Origin: Haberlea rhodopensis
Lineage: Eukaryota; Streptophyta; Magnoliopsida; Lamiales; Gesneriaceae
DNA: 64,000 nucleotides
Reading direction: 5' to 3'
Assembly (NCBI GenBank): GCA_907163345.1
Contig: CAJQUN010000055.1
Location: 1,302,001-1,366,000 of the forward strand
In this document: positions 24,919 to 36,143 of the stretch, piece after piece
Layout of the letters: every line of letters begins with the position of its first letter
Position numbering within the stretch: position 1 is the stretch's first letter
Notes under the pieces: model-generated
What the model saw: the letters and a program-made list of their open reading frames with translations, nothing else
Databases searched by the model: none
What the model was told of the DNA's origin: nothing
Made by a program: the position numbers and the translations under genes

Positions 24919-25099
24919 CAAATCTAGCATCCAATTCCAAGGTTGCAAGAAGCAGCACCCAACAGTTTGCCGATAGAGTGGGTTGGATAAAAAAACTATG
25001 CTACAAAAGACATCAGATTTTGGATTGGAGGCCAGGTCTCTTATGCTTAAAGGAGTTGAAGATCTCGCAGATGCAGTTAAAGTTACGATGGGACCGAAG
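24919..25099 (+). pseudogene. Isolated exon 2 of mitochondrial chaperonin CPN60 (HSP60)
   Basis: CPN60 folds proteins in the mitochondrial matrix. After an acceptor (TTTCACAG, ending 24918) the sequence reads NLASNSKVARSSTQQFADRVGW, then, after frame changes, KDI.F and GLEARSLMLKGVEDLADAV and KVTMGPK, followed by a donor GTACGT at 25100. This is the presequence end plus start of mature plant HSP60, and the exon limits match those I recall for plant HSP60 genes (exon 1 encoding only about MYRFA). Length shifts in the A run near 24990 and the T run near 25018 break the frame. No exon 1 or exon 3 is visible nearby. Because introns flank it, it derives from genomic DNA, not from a retro-copied mRNA. 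Confidence 0.8.
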
Positions 25100-25489
25100 G
25101 TACGTGCTTTCTATGTGTACGATCTTTTGCCTGAGTTAATCATCCATCTCTATATGTTGCCGCTTTGCACTCTTTCGGTGTCCTGAGCAGAGCCAGTACA
25201 AGGTTATCAATGTGGACCTAGTCTGTTTTTCACATTTGTTGTGCCGATGTTTAAAGGCAGAAGACCTAAAGGTTATTATCATGCTCTGGTGCTTACTTCC
25301 ACTTTGCATATTGGCCGTGTTTAATACCGCGTTGGACGTAATTTTAATAGGAGAATTGCGAATAGGCATGTGGAGGTCAAAGGGTATATGCGGAGCAATC
25401 AATCGATAATAAACATAGAATAAATATTTTTTATTCAAAGATCAAACTTTCTTATAAATTTTTTTTCCAAGGATTGCACCCCAGAAACC
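25100..25489 (+). other. Former CPN60 intron 2 and flank
   Basis: AT-rich sequence after the donor site. No further CPN60 exon and no other gene were found. Confidence 0.4.
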
Positions 25490-26040
25490 AATGGATGCAC
25501 GTAATATAAGTGCATCGTTTATGTTTGGTGGTGCGCGTAATATAAGTGCATCATAATATATGTGCACCGTTTGACACAAACGATGCATGTGACTCATATG
25601 ACGCGTGTAAATATAATATAATGCACCACATGAGTTTAGCGGTGCACGTAATTTATGTTCAACATTTCACTCATGCGGTGCATGCCACTCATGCGGTGCA
25701 CCTTATTAAAATTAAGTACAACACCTTAATATAAGCAAATGCACCACCACCTTAATATAAAAAAATCTATTTTTTTGATAAGTGCACTGTTTGAATCTAA
25801 CTGTGCATGTAATTACGTACACCCTAGACTCAAGCGGTGCACGTGCCTCATGTGATGCACCTGTTAAATAATGCAACACCTTAATATATGCAAGTGCATC
25901 ACCATCTTAATATAAAAAGTGTGTGTTTGATAAATGCACCGCTTGAGTCTACAGGTGTACAATGTACACTGCTATTATGTGCACCGCCTACTGTACACGA
26001 GGATATTATTGCACAATTAGACTCTAATGATGTACTTGTT
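25490..26040. repeat. Degenerate GTGCAC-rich tandem repeat
   Basis: Units of roughly 170 bp repeat GTGCACCGTTTGAGTCTA..GGTGCACGTAA..CTCATGTGGTGCACC..TTAATATAAGCAAATGCACCACC. Clear copies start near 25690 and 25860. A further copy lies at 26530-26625 beyond a (TA)n tract, and related GTGCACCACC words recur near 35240-35290 on the other side of element D. Confidence 0.65.
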
Positions 26041-26398
26041 AAAATTATTTGCACCACTTTATTAAAATTTAGGTTGCGTTTTAGGTTGAAAGAAAACTAT
26101 TTGAAATATTGATTTTAAATGACACGTTATTTGAATAATTAAAATATTTGAAATGTGATGTAAAATATATTTGTTACTTTTCCATGTGTTTACGTCTTAA
26201 TTTCTTATCAACCATTCAAAAGAAAAACAGCTAAATGTAATTAAAAAAAGTTTATAGTCTACACAGTTGGTGCCCATTTAGTGTATTCGTTTCTCTATGT
26301 TTGATGAAAATAAAGTAAAAAAAATTGGTATAACTTAAATAATTAAACCTTCCATTCAAATCACGTTAGGAATTTCATTCAATCTATAAAATCCACTA

Positions 26399-26400
<2 letters not shown>

Positions 26401-26475
<75 letters not shown>
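26401..26475. repeat. (TA)n microsatellite, about 75 bp
   Basis: Uninterrupted TA dinucleotides inside the GTGCAC-rich region. Confidence 0.95.
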
Positions 26476-26477
<2 letters not shown>

Positions 26478-26629
26478 TCACATAGAGTTATGAATACAAA
26501 TATAAACTAGTATACATGCATCACATTAATCTAACGATGCACCGCTAGACATAATCGGTGCAAGTGACTCATTCGATGCACCTTGTTAAAATTAAGTGCA
26601 TTAGTTTAATATATGCAAGTTCACCACAA

Positions 26630-27242
26630 ACTTTGTCTGTATTTTAGTGTAATTACGTGCAGCTATGTACGTACACCTTTGTATTGAAGAAAAATGTCAA
26701 TTATTTATGGGATTCACCAACTTGCGATGCGAGCTATGAAGAATTGGGACAAATTAATTTTTTTATTTTATTTTATTTTTTAAAAATTGCCTACTATTAT
26801 GTAGTTTGATTTAAATACTTGATAATTTCATTCGAACATTTTGTTAAACACGTTTCTTGTTTCTTAAAATCCATGCAAAATTAAAATGTTACACTTAAAT
26901 CTAAATCCACTCTCGCATGTTCCCACTTTTTTTTCCTGTAATAATACATCTCCCTCAAAAAGATATCCGAAAAAAGGAAGAAAAATCAAAGACAACAACC
27001 TACTGGGTTGATTTATTCAATGCTCTATTATGCCTCCTAAACAGATTTTGTTGCAAAAGAAAATCACAGACATGAGTTCCAACATCATTTTCGAACAGGA
27101 GTTAGTGCTAATAATTGATAGATGAATTCATGCTGGGGAAACTCAGCAACTTGAAGAACGAACAGAAGAGAAGAAGCAGACACGACAAAGAAGAAAGCTC
27201 TAGGATATTTTGGTTGAAATTGACCTAAAATAGATCTAATTG
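26630..27242. other. AT-rich flank of element D
   Basis: No gene seen. The last five bases, AATTG (27238-27242), are the left target duplication of element D. Confidence 0.5.
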
Positions 27243-27866
27243 TGATACCGTTAAATGATGCTTTGAGAGGGATAGCTCGCGGTGCGTGGAGAATTGTGTA
27301 AAGTAGTGGTCGATTGTGGAACAGATGATGGAACTTGGATCCGTAGAATTTTTAGCAACTCATACTTTTCAAAGGAATCCACCTAAGATTAGTATAATGT
27401 TGTTGTGTATGATTCAATGTCTAGGAATCCACCAAATGACAATTGAATTAATCAGAAGAAATCCATCTTCACTAATAATCAAAACGATTAATATCTTTCA
27501 TGTCTCTCCCTTTCTTTGATAATACATGCAACTATTTAAAGATTTTCTAACACTTAACATGCATGAATCTAATTAACACATTCTAACACTTAACATGCAT
27601 GAATCTAATTAACACAAATACACTTGTATACTTAACATGCATGACTCTGATTAAGACAAATACACTTTAACATAATTACTTAACATGCATGATTCTAATT
27701 AAGACAAATACACTTTAACCTAATTACTTAACATGCATGACTCTAATTAAGACAAATACACTTGAACCTAATTACTTAACATGCATGACTCTAATTAAGA
27801 CAAATACACTTGAAGTGACTTTTGGCTCTTTACTTCCATCATTCGATAAGTTCAGATTCTGGATCA
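27243..27866 (-). repeat. 3' LTR of element D with 48-bp tandem repeats
   Basis: 624 bp. Five to six copies of a repeat of about 48 bp (ACTTAACATGCATGACTC.. then AATTAAGACAAATACACTT) occupy 27551-27815, in the U3 part on the minus strand. Each unit contains the palindrome CATGCATG. The same array is in the 5' LTR. Confidence 0.93.
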
Positions 27867-30772
27867 TTCGCTTCCGTTGCTGACAAACTCGTCCCTGAGT
27901 TGTCTTCTTCATCATGGTGATAAGGGGATAAATCAGCAACATTAAATGTTGCAGAGACACCATACTTTCCTAGGAGTTCAATCTTATATGCATTCTCACC
28001 AATGCGTTTGAGAACCTTGAATGGACCATCAGCACGTTCCTTAAGCTTTCCATGGGTACCCCTTGGAAATCTTTCCTTCCGAAGATGTATCCAAACCAAA
28101 TCTCCCTCGTTGAAGGCAGCTGGTCTTCGGTGTTTATCAGCCTTTTTTTTGTACTTCTCATTTTGTTTCTCAATTCGGTCATGTACCTGGAGATGTATCT
28201 TCTTAATGAGTTTTGCCCTTTCTTCAACATCTCCACTGTAAGAATGAGTAGTGGGAATAGGAACCAAGTCCAACGGACTATTAGGATTACAGCCATAAAC
28301 AACTTTGAACGGACTAGTACCCGTTGTTTGACTCTTGGATTGATTGTAAGCAAACTCGGCTTGGGCAAGACTAAGATCCCATTGGCGAATATTAGTACTT
28401 ACCAAGCTCCTCAAAAGATTTCCCAAACTTCTATTGACAACTTCGGTTTGTCCATCAGTTTGTGGATGGTGAGATGAACTAAACTGGAGAGTGGTTCCCA
28501 TCTTTCACCAAAGAGTTCGCCAAAAATGACTCATGAACTTGGGATCTCGATCTGAAGTCATACTCTTGGGAATACCATGTAGCTTTACCACTTCACGGAA
28601 ATAAAGATCTGCAATGTTAGAAGCATCCATAGTCTTGTTGCATGGTATGAAGTGAGCCATTTTTTAGAATCGATCCACTACTACCATGATTGAATCCTTG
28701 TTTCTCTGGTTCTTGGTAAGCCCACCACAAAGTCTAAACTTATATCTTCCCATGGGGCTATTGGGACGGCCAGAGGTGTGTACAAACCCGTATTTTGACC
28801 TTGAGTTTTTGCCACATGACAAATTCGACAACGCTCCACATGCTTTGCCACATCTCTGTCCATTCTCAACCAGTAAAAATTTTCTTTAACACGAACTAGA
28901 GTCTTGTCCCTTCCAAAATGTCCAGCAAGCCCTCCCCCATGTGCTTCCTTAATGATTGATTCTCGAAGAGAGCCTTGGGGAACACACAGTTGGTTATTTT
29001 TTAATAGAAATCCATCCTGTAACAAGAAGTGATTATATGGACCATTTGAGCACTCTTTCCATATGTTACCAAAGTCAGGATCATTTTTGTATTGTTCCTT
29101 GAGAACATCAAATCCCAGAACTTCGACTTGCAACACGGATAGTAGGGAATGCCGTCGACTTAGAGCATCAGCCACTTGATTCTGCTTGCCAGATTTATGC
29201 TTGATGTGAAAAGTATAGGCTTGAAGAAATTCAACCCACTTTGCTCGTCGACTAATGAGTTTATGTTGACCATTAATGTACTTGAGCGCTTCATGATCTG
29301 AATAGACGATGAACTCTCTAGACATGAGATAATGATTCCAATGGTCCAATGTTCTAATAATGGCATAAAACTCCTTATCATAAGTAGAATAATTTCTTCT
29401 ACTTCCATTCAACTTTTCAATGTAAAAGGCAATGGGCTTTCCACCTTGGCTAAGAACTCCACCAATTCCGACATTTGAAGCATCACAATCTACTTCAAAA
29501 ATTTCATCAAAGTTAGGAAGTGCAAGGACAGGAGCTTCAGTTATCTTCCTTTTGATGAGATCAAAACTCTTCTGGGCATCTTTCGACCATTGAAATTTTT
29601 CTCCTTTCAAGCATTCAGTAATTGGAGTGACAAGAGTACTGAAACCCTTGATGAAACGCCGATAGAAAGAAGCAAGGCCATGAAAGCTTCTTACTTCTCG
29701 AATGGTTGTAGGATTTGACCAAGTTATAATAGCTTCCACTTTACTAGGATCCACCTTTATGCCGTCACTGGATACAATAAAGCCTAGAAAAATAAGGCTT
29801 GTGGATAGGAACTCACATTTCTTCAGATTGACATAAAGCTTTTCTTTCCTCAAGGTGTTGAAAATCGCCTGAAGATGCTCCCAGTGTTGATCACTATCCT
29901 TGTTAAAGATTAGTATATCATCGAAATAAACAACAACAAACTTACCAATATAAGGCTTGAAAACTTGATTCATCAATCTCATAAATGTGCTCGGAGCATT
30001 TGAAAGTCCAAATGGCATCACCATCATTCATAAAGTCCATCCCTTGTTTTGAATGCTGTTTTCCACTCATCTCCGGGCCTCATTCGTATTTGGTGGTAGC
30101 CACTTTGAAGGTCAATCTTTGAGAAGATTGATGCACCATGGAGTTGGTCAAGTAGATCATCGAGGCGCGGAATGGGAAATCGATACTTGATCGTGATTTT
30201 ATTCACCGCTCTACTGTCAATACACATCCGCCAAGAACCATCTTTCTTTGGGATCAAAAAAGCAGGGACCGCACATGGACTCATGCTTTCCCGTAACAAT
30301 CCTCTATCCATAAGATCTCGGACTTGGCTTTGTAATTCTTCGTGCTCTTTGGGATTCATTCTATAGGCTGCCTTGTTTGGAATAGACGCACCAGGAATTA
30401 AATCAATGCAATGTTGAATATCCCTCATGGGTGGAAGACCCGCTGGAATTTCACTTGGTATAACATCCTGAAATTCATCAGTAAGAGCTGCATTTCTATA
30501 GGAATATCTTTAATTCCTTCACTCTTTTCCACAACCACAAGAGCGAAAACTTTATCAGACTCTTCAAGAACTGCATTAAATTGAGATTTTGATAGCATAA
30601 GAGTGACATCTCCCTTAGAAGATTTAGGGACATCCTCCAGAATAGTAGGCCCCAAAATAATCTTCATTCCATCTTTCTCTGTTACACCCCTTACACATAT
30701 AACACATACAAATGAGGCATTTAACATAATATTAAATGGCAGCGGAAATTTCAATCTCATAACATCATGCAA
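27839..30772 (-). pseudogene. Element D pol: reverse transcriptase, RNase H, integrase; broken
   Basis: On the minus strand, the pre-RT region (about 30430-30675, up to the nested LTR) leads to RT: KDGSWRMCIDSRAVN (about 30235), IDLQSGYHQIRM, then VMPFGLSNAPSTF and the catalytic VVYFDDILIF (about 29920). RNase H (about 29180-29520) has VDCDASNVGIGGVL. Integrase has CRICHVAK (about 28820), SSSHHPQTDGQTE (about 28470) and the GPF..ATFNVADL C-terminal fold. The frame ends at 27839, 28 bp inside the LTR. Lesions: a one-base deletion at about 30026, a frameshift near 28715, and stops near 28670 and 28505. Coding left of 30680 that appears to start upstream with MHDVMRL belongs to the nested LTR and is artefactual. 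Confidence 0.92.
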
Positions 30773-32827
30773 TCAAGACAATTATTATAATATAATTTAC
30801 AAGGCAGTATGCCAAAAAATGACCAAGGTTGTATCCCTCACAACCCAACCAAAAACCTATACAGTATATGCAAATGATGAGCTGAGGGAGAAGGACTAGA
30901 GTCAGCCAGCCGACCTTGGATCCATGACTTCCAAAATACGTAGAAACACCTTGTAGAGTCAACTTTTATTTACAGCAACTGAAAAACAACATTTGCATTT
31001 GGGTGAGTTGCATTCTCAATGAGCATATTCAAATAACGTAATATTTAACATCACATAAGCATATAATTCATATCCACATAAGCACATGAATATACTCACA
31101 TGATTCATCATCATAAGCTTTACATCAGTTCACATGTTTCATATAAAATGAAATGATGCCACATGTATGTCTGTATTGTTATTCTGTTATGACCCAACTA
31201 ATACCAAGAACAATCCGTGATCACGATATGGCCGGCACTCTGTAGATCCCCTTTTGAGTTCTCAATTAACTCGGGATCGATATTCTTTGATTCTGTAATT
31301 CTGACCGTACTCATAATGAAATAACACATGGTTCAAGGTCATTATTGGCCATAACAGAGTTCTTTAATCTCTTATTAATGCACATGTCATAATCATATGC
31401 ATAACATCAAATCATATGGTAAATAACATCATACATAGAACGTATAACATCACATTTCACCACCATGTCTCAACATATACATGTCAGAACTCAATTTAGT
31501 TCTCGCACATCATATTGCATTCACTGCAATTCATTCACCAATTTCAGGTACTCATATAACACAAATCACATACTTATATAAAGTTAAATACCAAGTTATA
31601 AGGATATACTCACAAGCGATACTCCTATCTCGTAGGAAGTGCTTAATTCGCCTTACTGGTGCCGGTATCAAAAGTAGAACCTATCAGTGCATATCAAATG
31701 CACAACCAAACTCAATATCATATATTCAAGATGAATTAATTATCGTTATGCATAACATGTTCATACCAGGTGCAATATTAGTTTTCTACTATTCATTTCA
31801 GTATATGCATGTTATCTATGACATGTTCATACTAGAGAATCATATATCCAGTATATCTCACATCTTCAACAATCTTTAGTTTTTATTCGATAACAATTAA
31901 TAATTAGCTAAGGTTTATCTCAAAAGTATAGCATATGTCGTACAATACATTTCAAGGAAGCTTAATCACTTTCACTCATTATTATTGTTACTACTACTTG
32001 TGTTTTCATGATGTTTTTGCAACGTAATAACATATTCAACCACTATCACATTTATTTGTGCTATTCAAGGTACTGAATTGACTACCGCCGAAGTAAATCA
32101 GTAAACCAATATTTCCAACTTACAGTATACTATTGTCAAACAAGAACATATCAAGTCGACACCCTACATGAGTTTATATAGATTCTATCTTCTACACACA
32201 CATTATGAAAAATCCCTATAAATTAGCATAATAAGAAAGGGGAGTCATCGAGATTACATGTACAAGAGCGCTTACCTAATTCAAGAAACTATGAGCACCA
32301 ATAGCAGTACTATACAGCTGGTATAAGAATTGAAACAATCGTATGGCTCGAATTTATAAAGAAAATTGAAGAAATGAAAGAAGTTTCCTTCGTTATCATC
32401 GTGCTCTGCTCTCTCCTCTCAGAATTAAAGTTCTAGGGCATTGTGATAAAAGATAAACGAAGGAGTCTAGTCTCTTCTTTATTTATTTTCACTAATTTAA
32501 ACTAATCCAATATACAATCCTATATACAACCATATAATATATTCAATATATATATATTATTATTTTTATAATAATAATATATTCTTTCAATTTAATCCAT
32601 ATCTTCATTTTATTCAATATTTTACAATCTATTTAATCTATTAACTATAGTCATTAAATTTATTTCATATATTAAATCTATTCATTATTTCAAATTTCTT
32701 CTATGCACAACCTCTATGCTTCCTAATGCCCATATAAACTGTCAAAATATATGCACCTATGCTTATGAATGATTTCATATATGCCATGATGCGTATACAT
32801 GATCATGTAAGTTTTCGGGTCATGACA
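30680..32827 (-). mobile_element. Solo LTR of the element B family, nested in element D
   Basis: 2148 bp, reverse orientation: TGTTACACCCCTTACAC..CGGGTCATGACA. Perfect target duplication TTCTC at 30675-30679 and 32828-32832. It is homologous along its length to the LTRs of element B (for example the block with CTCAATTAACTCGGGATCGA). It separates D's protease from its reverse transcriptase. No internal sequence remains. Confidence 0.95.
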
Positions 32828-32832
32828 TTCTC

Positions 32833-33360
32833 AAAACGGTATGTGTTCTTGTGGCCATCATGAATAACCTTCCGATCATATTGCCAAGGCGGCCAAGCAA
32901 TAAATGACAAGCATCCATAGGAACAACATCACACCAAATAGAATCTTGATGATTCTTACCAATTGAGAATTGTACCATGCACTTGTCAACCTTGATCTTG
33001 TTCCCTTTGCTAAGCCAAGAAAGCTTATCCCTTTGCTAAGCCAAGAAAGCTTATAAGGATGATGGTGTACCTCTGTTTGGAGTTTCAACTTGTCTACCAC
33101 CTCCGATGCCACCATGTTTTCACAGCATCCTCCATCTATGATGATACTGCATATTTTTCCACCAGAAGTGCACTTGTGTGGAAAATATTGTGACGAAGCC
33201 AATCCTCCTTTTCTTGAGTAACACTCAGACATTTTCTAACCACGAGGCTTTCTCCCTGATCAGCATAAGTAACGTCATCTTCCATTTCTGCTTCATCATC
33301 TGTAGCTTCTCCTTCATCAAATGACTCGTCGTGTTCCACGAGTGAAACGATTTTTTTGTT
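32833..33360 (-). pseudogene. Element D protease region, broken
   Basis: On the minus strand, an acidic linker (VEHDESFDEGEATDDEAEME-like, about 33270-33340) is followed by ICSIIIDGGCCENMVASEVV (about 33080-33150), the plant Gypsy protease active site with D-G-G. A perfect 26-bp tandem duplication (33003-33028 and 33029-33054) within the domain breaks the frame. Confidence 0.8.
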
Positions 33361-34339
33361 TGGACAATTAACAGCAATATGTCCAAAGCCATAGCACTTA
33401 TAGCACTGTCGAGAATTAGATGTAGAAGTGTTGGGAAGACTTATCTTCTCTGCATCATTCTTCTTTGGAGAAACCTTAGTTGGGATTGTTCTGTTTGGTT
33501 GGAAAGGTTTTGTTGTGTAATAATTGCCTTTGGAAAAACCTTCCTTGTTCCAAGAACGAGAGTCAGTTCATGGTGCATCATTGAGTTGCTTTTCGACCTT
33601 AACAACAAGTTTGAAAACATCAACGTATGTCCAGTATGGTTGTAATTGGACTACGTTAGCAACTTCGGGGCGTAATCCTCCGAGATAGCGGGCTATCGTC
33701 TGTTCTTCCGGCTCCATTACTTCACACCTCATCATAAGGCATTCAAATTCAGCGCTATATTCTTCCACTGTTTTGTCCCGCTGTTTGTGCTTATGAAATT
33801 TTAGGAACATGTCTTGACGATAATGTTCAAGTAAGAATTTTTTGCTTGAGCATTTTTTTCATCTTCTCCCAAGTTTCAATCCGTCCTTTTCCTTCTCGAT
33901 CACGTTGTCTTTTGAGGTGTTCCCACCAAATGGATGCCTGCTTTGTTAACTTTATAGCAACTAGTTTCACCTTGCGACTATCGGGGACATCATGATAATC
34001 GAAGGTCCGATCTACTGTGTGCAACCAGTCAATGAACTCCTCTGGTTGAATTCTCCCTTCAAATTCAGGAAGGTCCACTCTAGTATTGAAATTCGGTTGA
34101 ACTCCTCAGTTACGCGGATGATGTGGTCTGGCATGAACACTTGCATCCTTGTAAAAAGGGTTTTCCTCTTCATTATTGGTTTGAATATCGCTTTATGATT
34201 CATGAAGTGATTCTTCATGTTCCAGAAGGCGTTGTTCCAGTTGTTGCACTTGTCTCCTTAATTCTTCCAATTCAATGTCAAGGAGATCTCGTTCACGTCT
34301 AGGAGGTGCATTGGGGTTGGACTGTCGTCGAGGAGGCAT
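33361..34339 (-). pseudogene. Element D gag, broken
   Basis: The start MPPRRQSNPN is at 34339, 11 bases downstream of the primer site; a Glu/Arg/Leu-rich N-terminus (EELRRQVQQLEQRLLEHE) predicts a coiled coil. The retrotransposon gag core covers about 34080-33570 (DLPEFEGRIQPEEFIDWL, ASIWWEHLKRQR, EEQTIARYLGGLRPEVANVV). The zinc knuckle CYKCYGFGHIAVNC (C-X2-C-X4-H-X4-C) is at 33364-33405. Frameshifts near 34080 and 33825 and a stop near 33565 disrupt it. The EEQTIARYLGGLRPE block resembles CRM-clade gag. Confidence 0.88.
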
Positions 34340-34350
34340 ACGACAACCTT

Positions 34351-34362
34351 GCTCTGATACCA
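34351..34362 (-). promoter_or_regulatory. Primer binding site of element D
   Basis: The minus strand reads TGGTATCAGAGC, two bases inside the 5' LTR end. Confidence 0.93.
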
Positions 34363-34364
34363 AT

Positions 34365-34989
34365 TGATACCGTTAAATGATGCTTTGAGAGGGATAGCTC
34401 GCGGTGCATGGAGAATTGTGTAAAGTGGTGGTCGATTGTGGAACAGATTATGGAAACTTGGATCCGTAGAATTTTTAGCGACTTATACTTTTCAAAGGAA
34501 TCCACCTAAGATTAGTATAATGTTGTTGTGTATGATTCAATGTCTAGGAATCCACCAAATGACAATTGAATTAATCAGAAGAAATCCATCTTCACTAATA
34601 ATCAAAACGATTAATATCTTTCATGTCTCTCCCTTTCTTTGATAATACATGCAACTATTTAAAGATTTTCTAACACTTAACATGCATGAATCTAATTAAC
34701 ACATTCTAACACTTAACATGCATGAATCTAATTAACACAAATACACTTGTATACTTAACATGTATGACTCTAATTAAGACAAATACACTTTAACATAATT
34801 ACTTAACATGCATGATTCTAATTAAGACAAATACACTTTAACCTAATTACTTAACATGCATGACTCTAATTAAGACAAATACACATGAACCTAATTACTT
34901 AACATGCATGACTCTAATTAAGACAAATACACTTGAAGTGACTTTTGGCTCTTTACTTCCATCCTTCGATAAGTTCAGATTCTGGATCA
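34365..34989 (-). repeat. 5' LTR of element D
   Basis: 625 bp, about 98.5% like the 3' LTR by eye, with the same 48-bp repeat array at about 34674-34940. Confidence 0.93.
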
Positions 34990-34994
34990 AATTG

Positions 34995-35605
34995 AAAGCA
35001 ATTTTTTTGCTGGATTAGGCTGAAAAATTTTTCTATTAATATCGGCCCGAATTTTGACCAAAAAAAATCGAAGAAGGCCCAAAAAAACAAAGGGAGAAAT
35101 TGGGTGGTTACAAGTTGGAAAAACATTTTCATCCAAGTCTACAAAAAAAACTTGCTTTTATATAAGTTCATTTCATGTTAAAATGACAAAAATATCTCTA
35201 CATATTACAAGCATCGCCTATCGATACACGCATGATTTTACATGCACCATCTAGAGTTTGGTTTTATGTGCACCACCTACCACATCATAACTACCATTCA
35301 CATGCACCCCGCCATGATCATTTACCCAAATCGCATCAAAACAAAATAACTAAAAGAAGAAATGACAGGATTCTTGCTAAAGGTAACCGAGCAACGCAAA
35401 TTACAAATCCCAAATCTTAGCAGCAATATTACAACATCTTCACAAGTTGGGCTACCGCCTGAAAATCCTCAGCCCCCACCATGTCAACATGCTTCATCAC
35501 TATCTCAACCGCCTGAAAGATGCGAAGGATTCCCTCTTCTCATGCATGCACCGGTGCGAGTCGTGTAGCCCTCACCACGTCAACCTGCTGCACCACCACC
35601 TCAAC
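34995..35605. other. Spacer between elements D and E
   Basis: It contains GTGCACC words like those left of element D, and a diverged repeat of about 40 bp (CCCACCATGTCAACATGCTT near 35477 and CCTCACCACGTCAACCTGCT near 35572). No gene identified. The last five bases, TCAAC, are the left duplication of element E. Confidence 0.5.
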
Positions 35606-36073
35606 TGTTGGGAAAAAAACGAAATATTTTCTGGTCAGATATGTGGGAGCAAAAATAAATGCGGAATAAAAAACACAAGATTTACGTGGTTCGGCAAAAA
35701 TAAGCCTCCATCCACGGGGCTGCTGCAGATCTTTTATTGAAGAAAAATACAAGTGTTTACAAAACACTGACAACACTCAATCTGAAAAACACTCAGAAAA
35801 TTATACAGCAATTTTCTCTCACTAGTATTTTTACTCTGATTGCATTGTGTTATTTTTCTCTCTACAATTTTGGTGTGTATATACTGAATGAATTAGATCT
35901 CTATTATAGAAAAAACTTCACGAAAAATTTATCGCTCGGATTTTCTTTTGACAATTTGCCAGATTTGTTTTTGACAAAAAACAAATCTTGGCCAAAATGT
36001 CTTCGGCACCATTTTTTCAACACTTGCCTTTTTCATTTTTCTTCCCATGGGGCCCATTTACTTTTGACTAACA
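35606..36073 (-). repeat. 3' LTR of element E
   Basis: 468 bp. The polypurine tract AAGTGGGAGAT (minus strand, 36074-36084) abuts it. Confidence 0.95.
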
Positions 36074-36143
36074 ATCTCCCACTTGAAGATTGATCTCAAA
36101 CTGTCTTCACACCTCGATCAATGCAGCAACCTCGTCTGATATG

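Larger units (their letters stand above)
27243..34989 (-). mobile_element. Element D: CRM-like Gypsy retrotransposon, interrupted by a solo LTR
   Basis: LTRs 27243-27866 (3') and 34365-34989 (5') on the minus strand start TGATCCAG and end GGTATCA. Perfect target duplication AATTG at 27238-27242 and 34990-34994. Without the nested LTR and its duplication it is about 5.6 kb. Gag, protease, reverse transcriptase, RNase H and integrase are in Gypsy order. The integrase end (KLKERADGPFKVL, ATFNVADLSPY), short LTRs, and a reading frame that runs into the 3' LTR all fit the CRM clade of chromoviruses, which tends to occupy centromeres. Clade placement is from memory of the family. LTR copies differ at about nine bases and one indel. 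Confidence 0.93.

Noticed and set aside
30425..30772. Apparent start of D pol upstream of 30680
   Set aside because: The first codons lie in the nested solo LTR and are not part of the element D protein.
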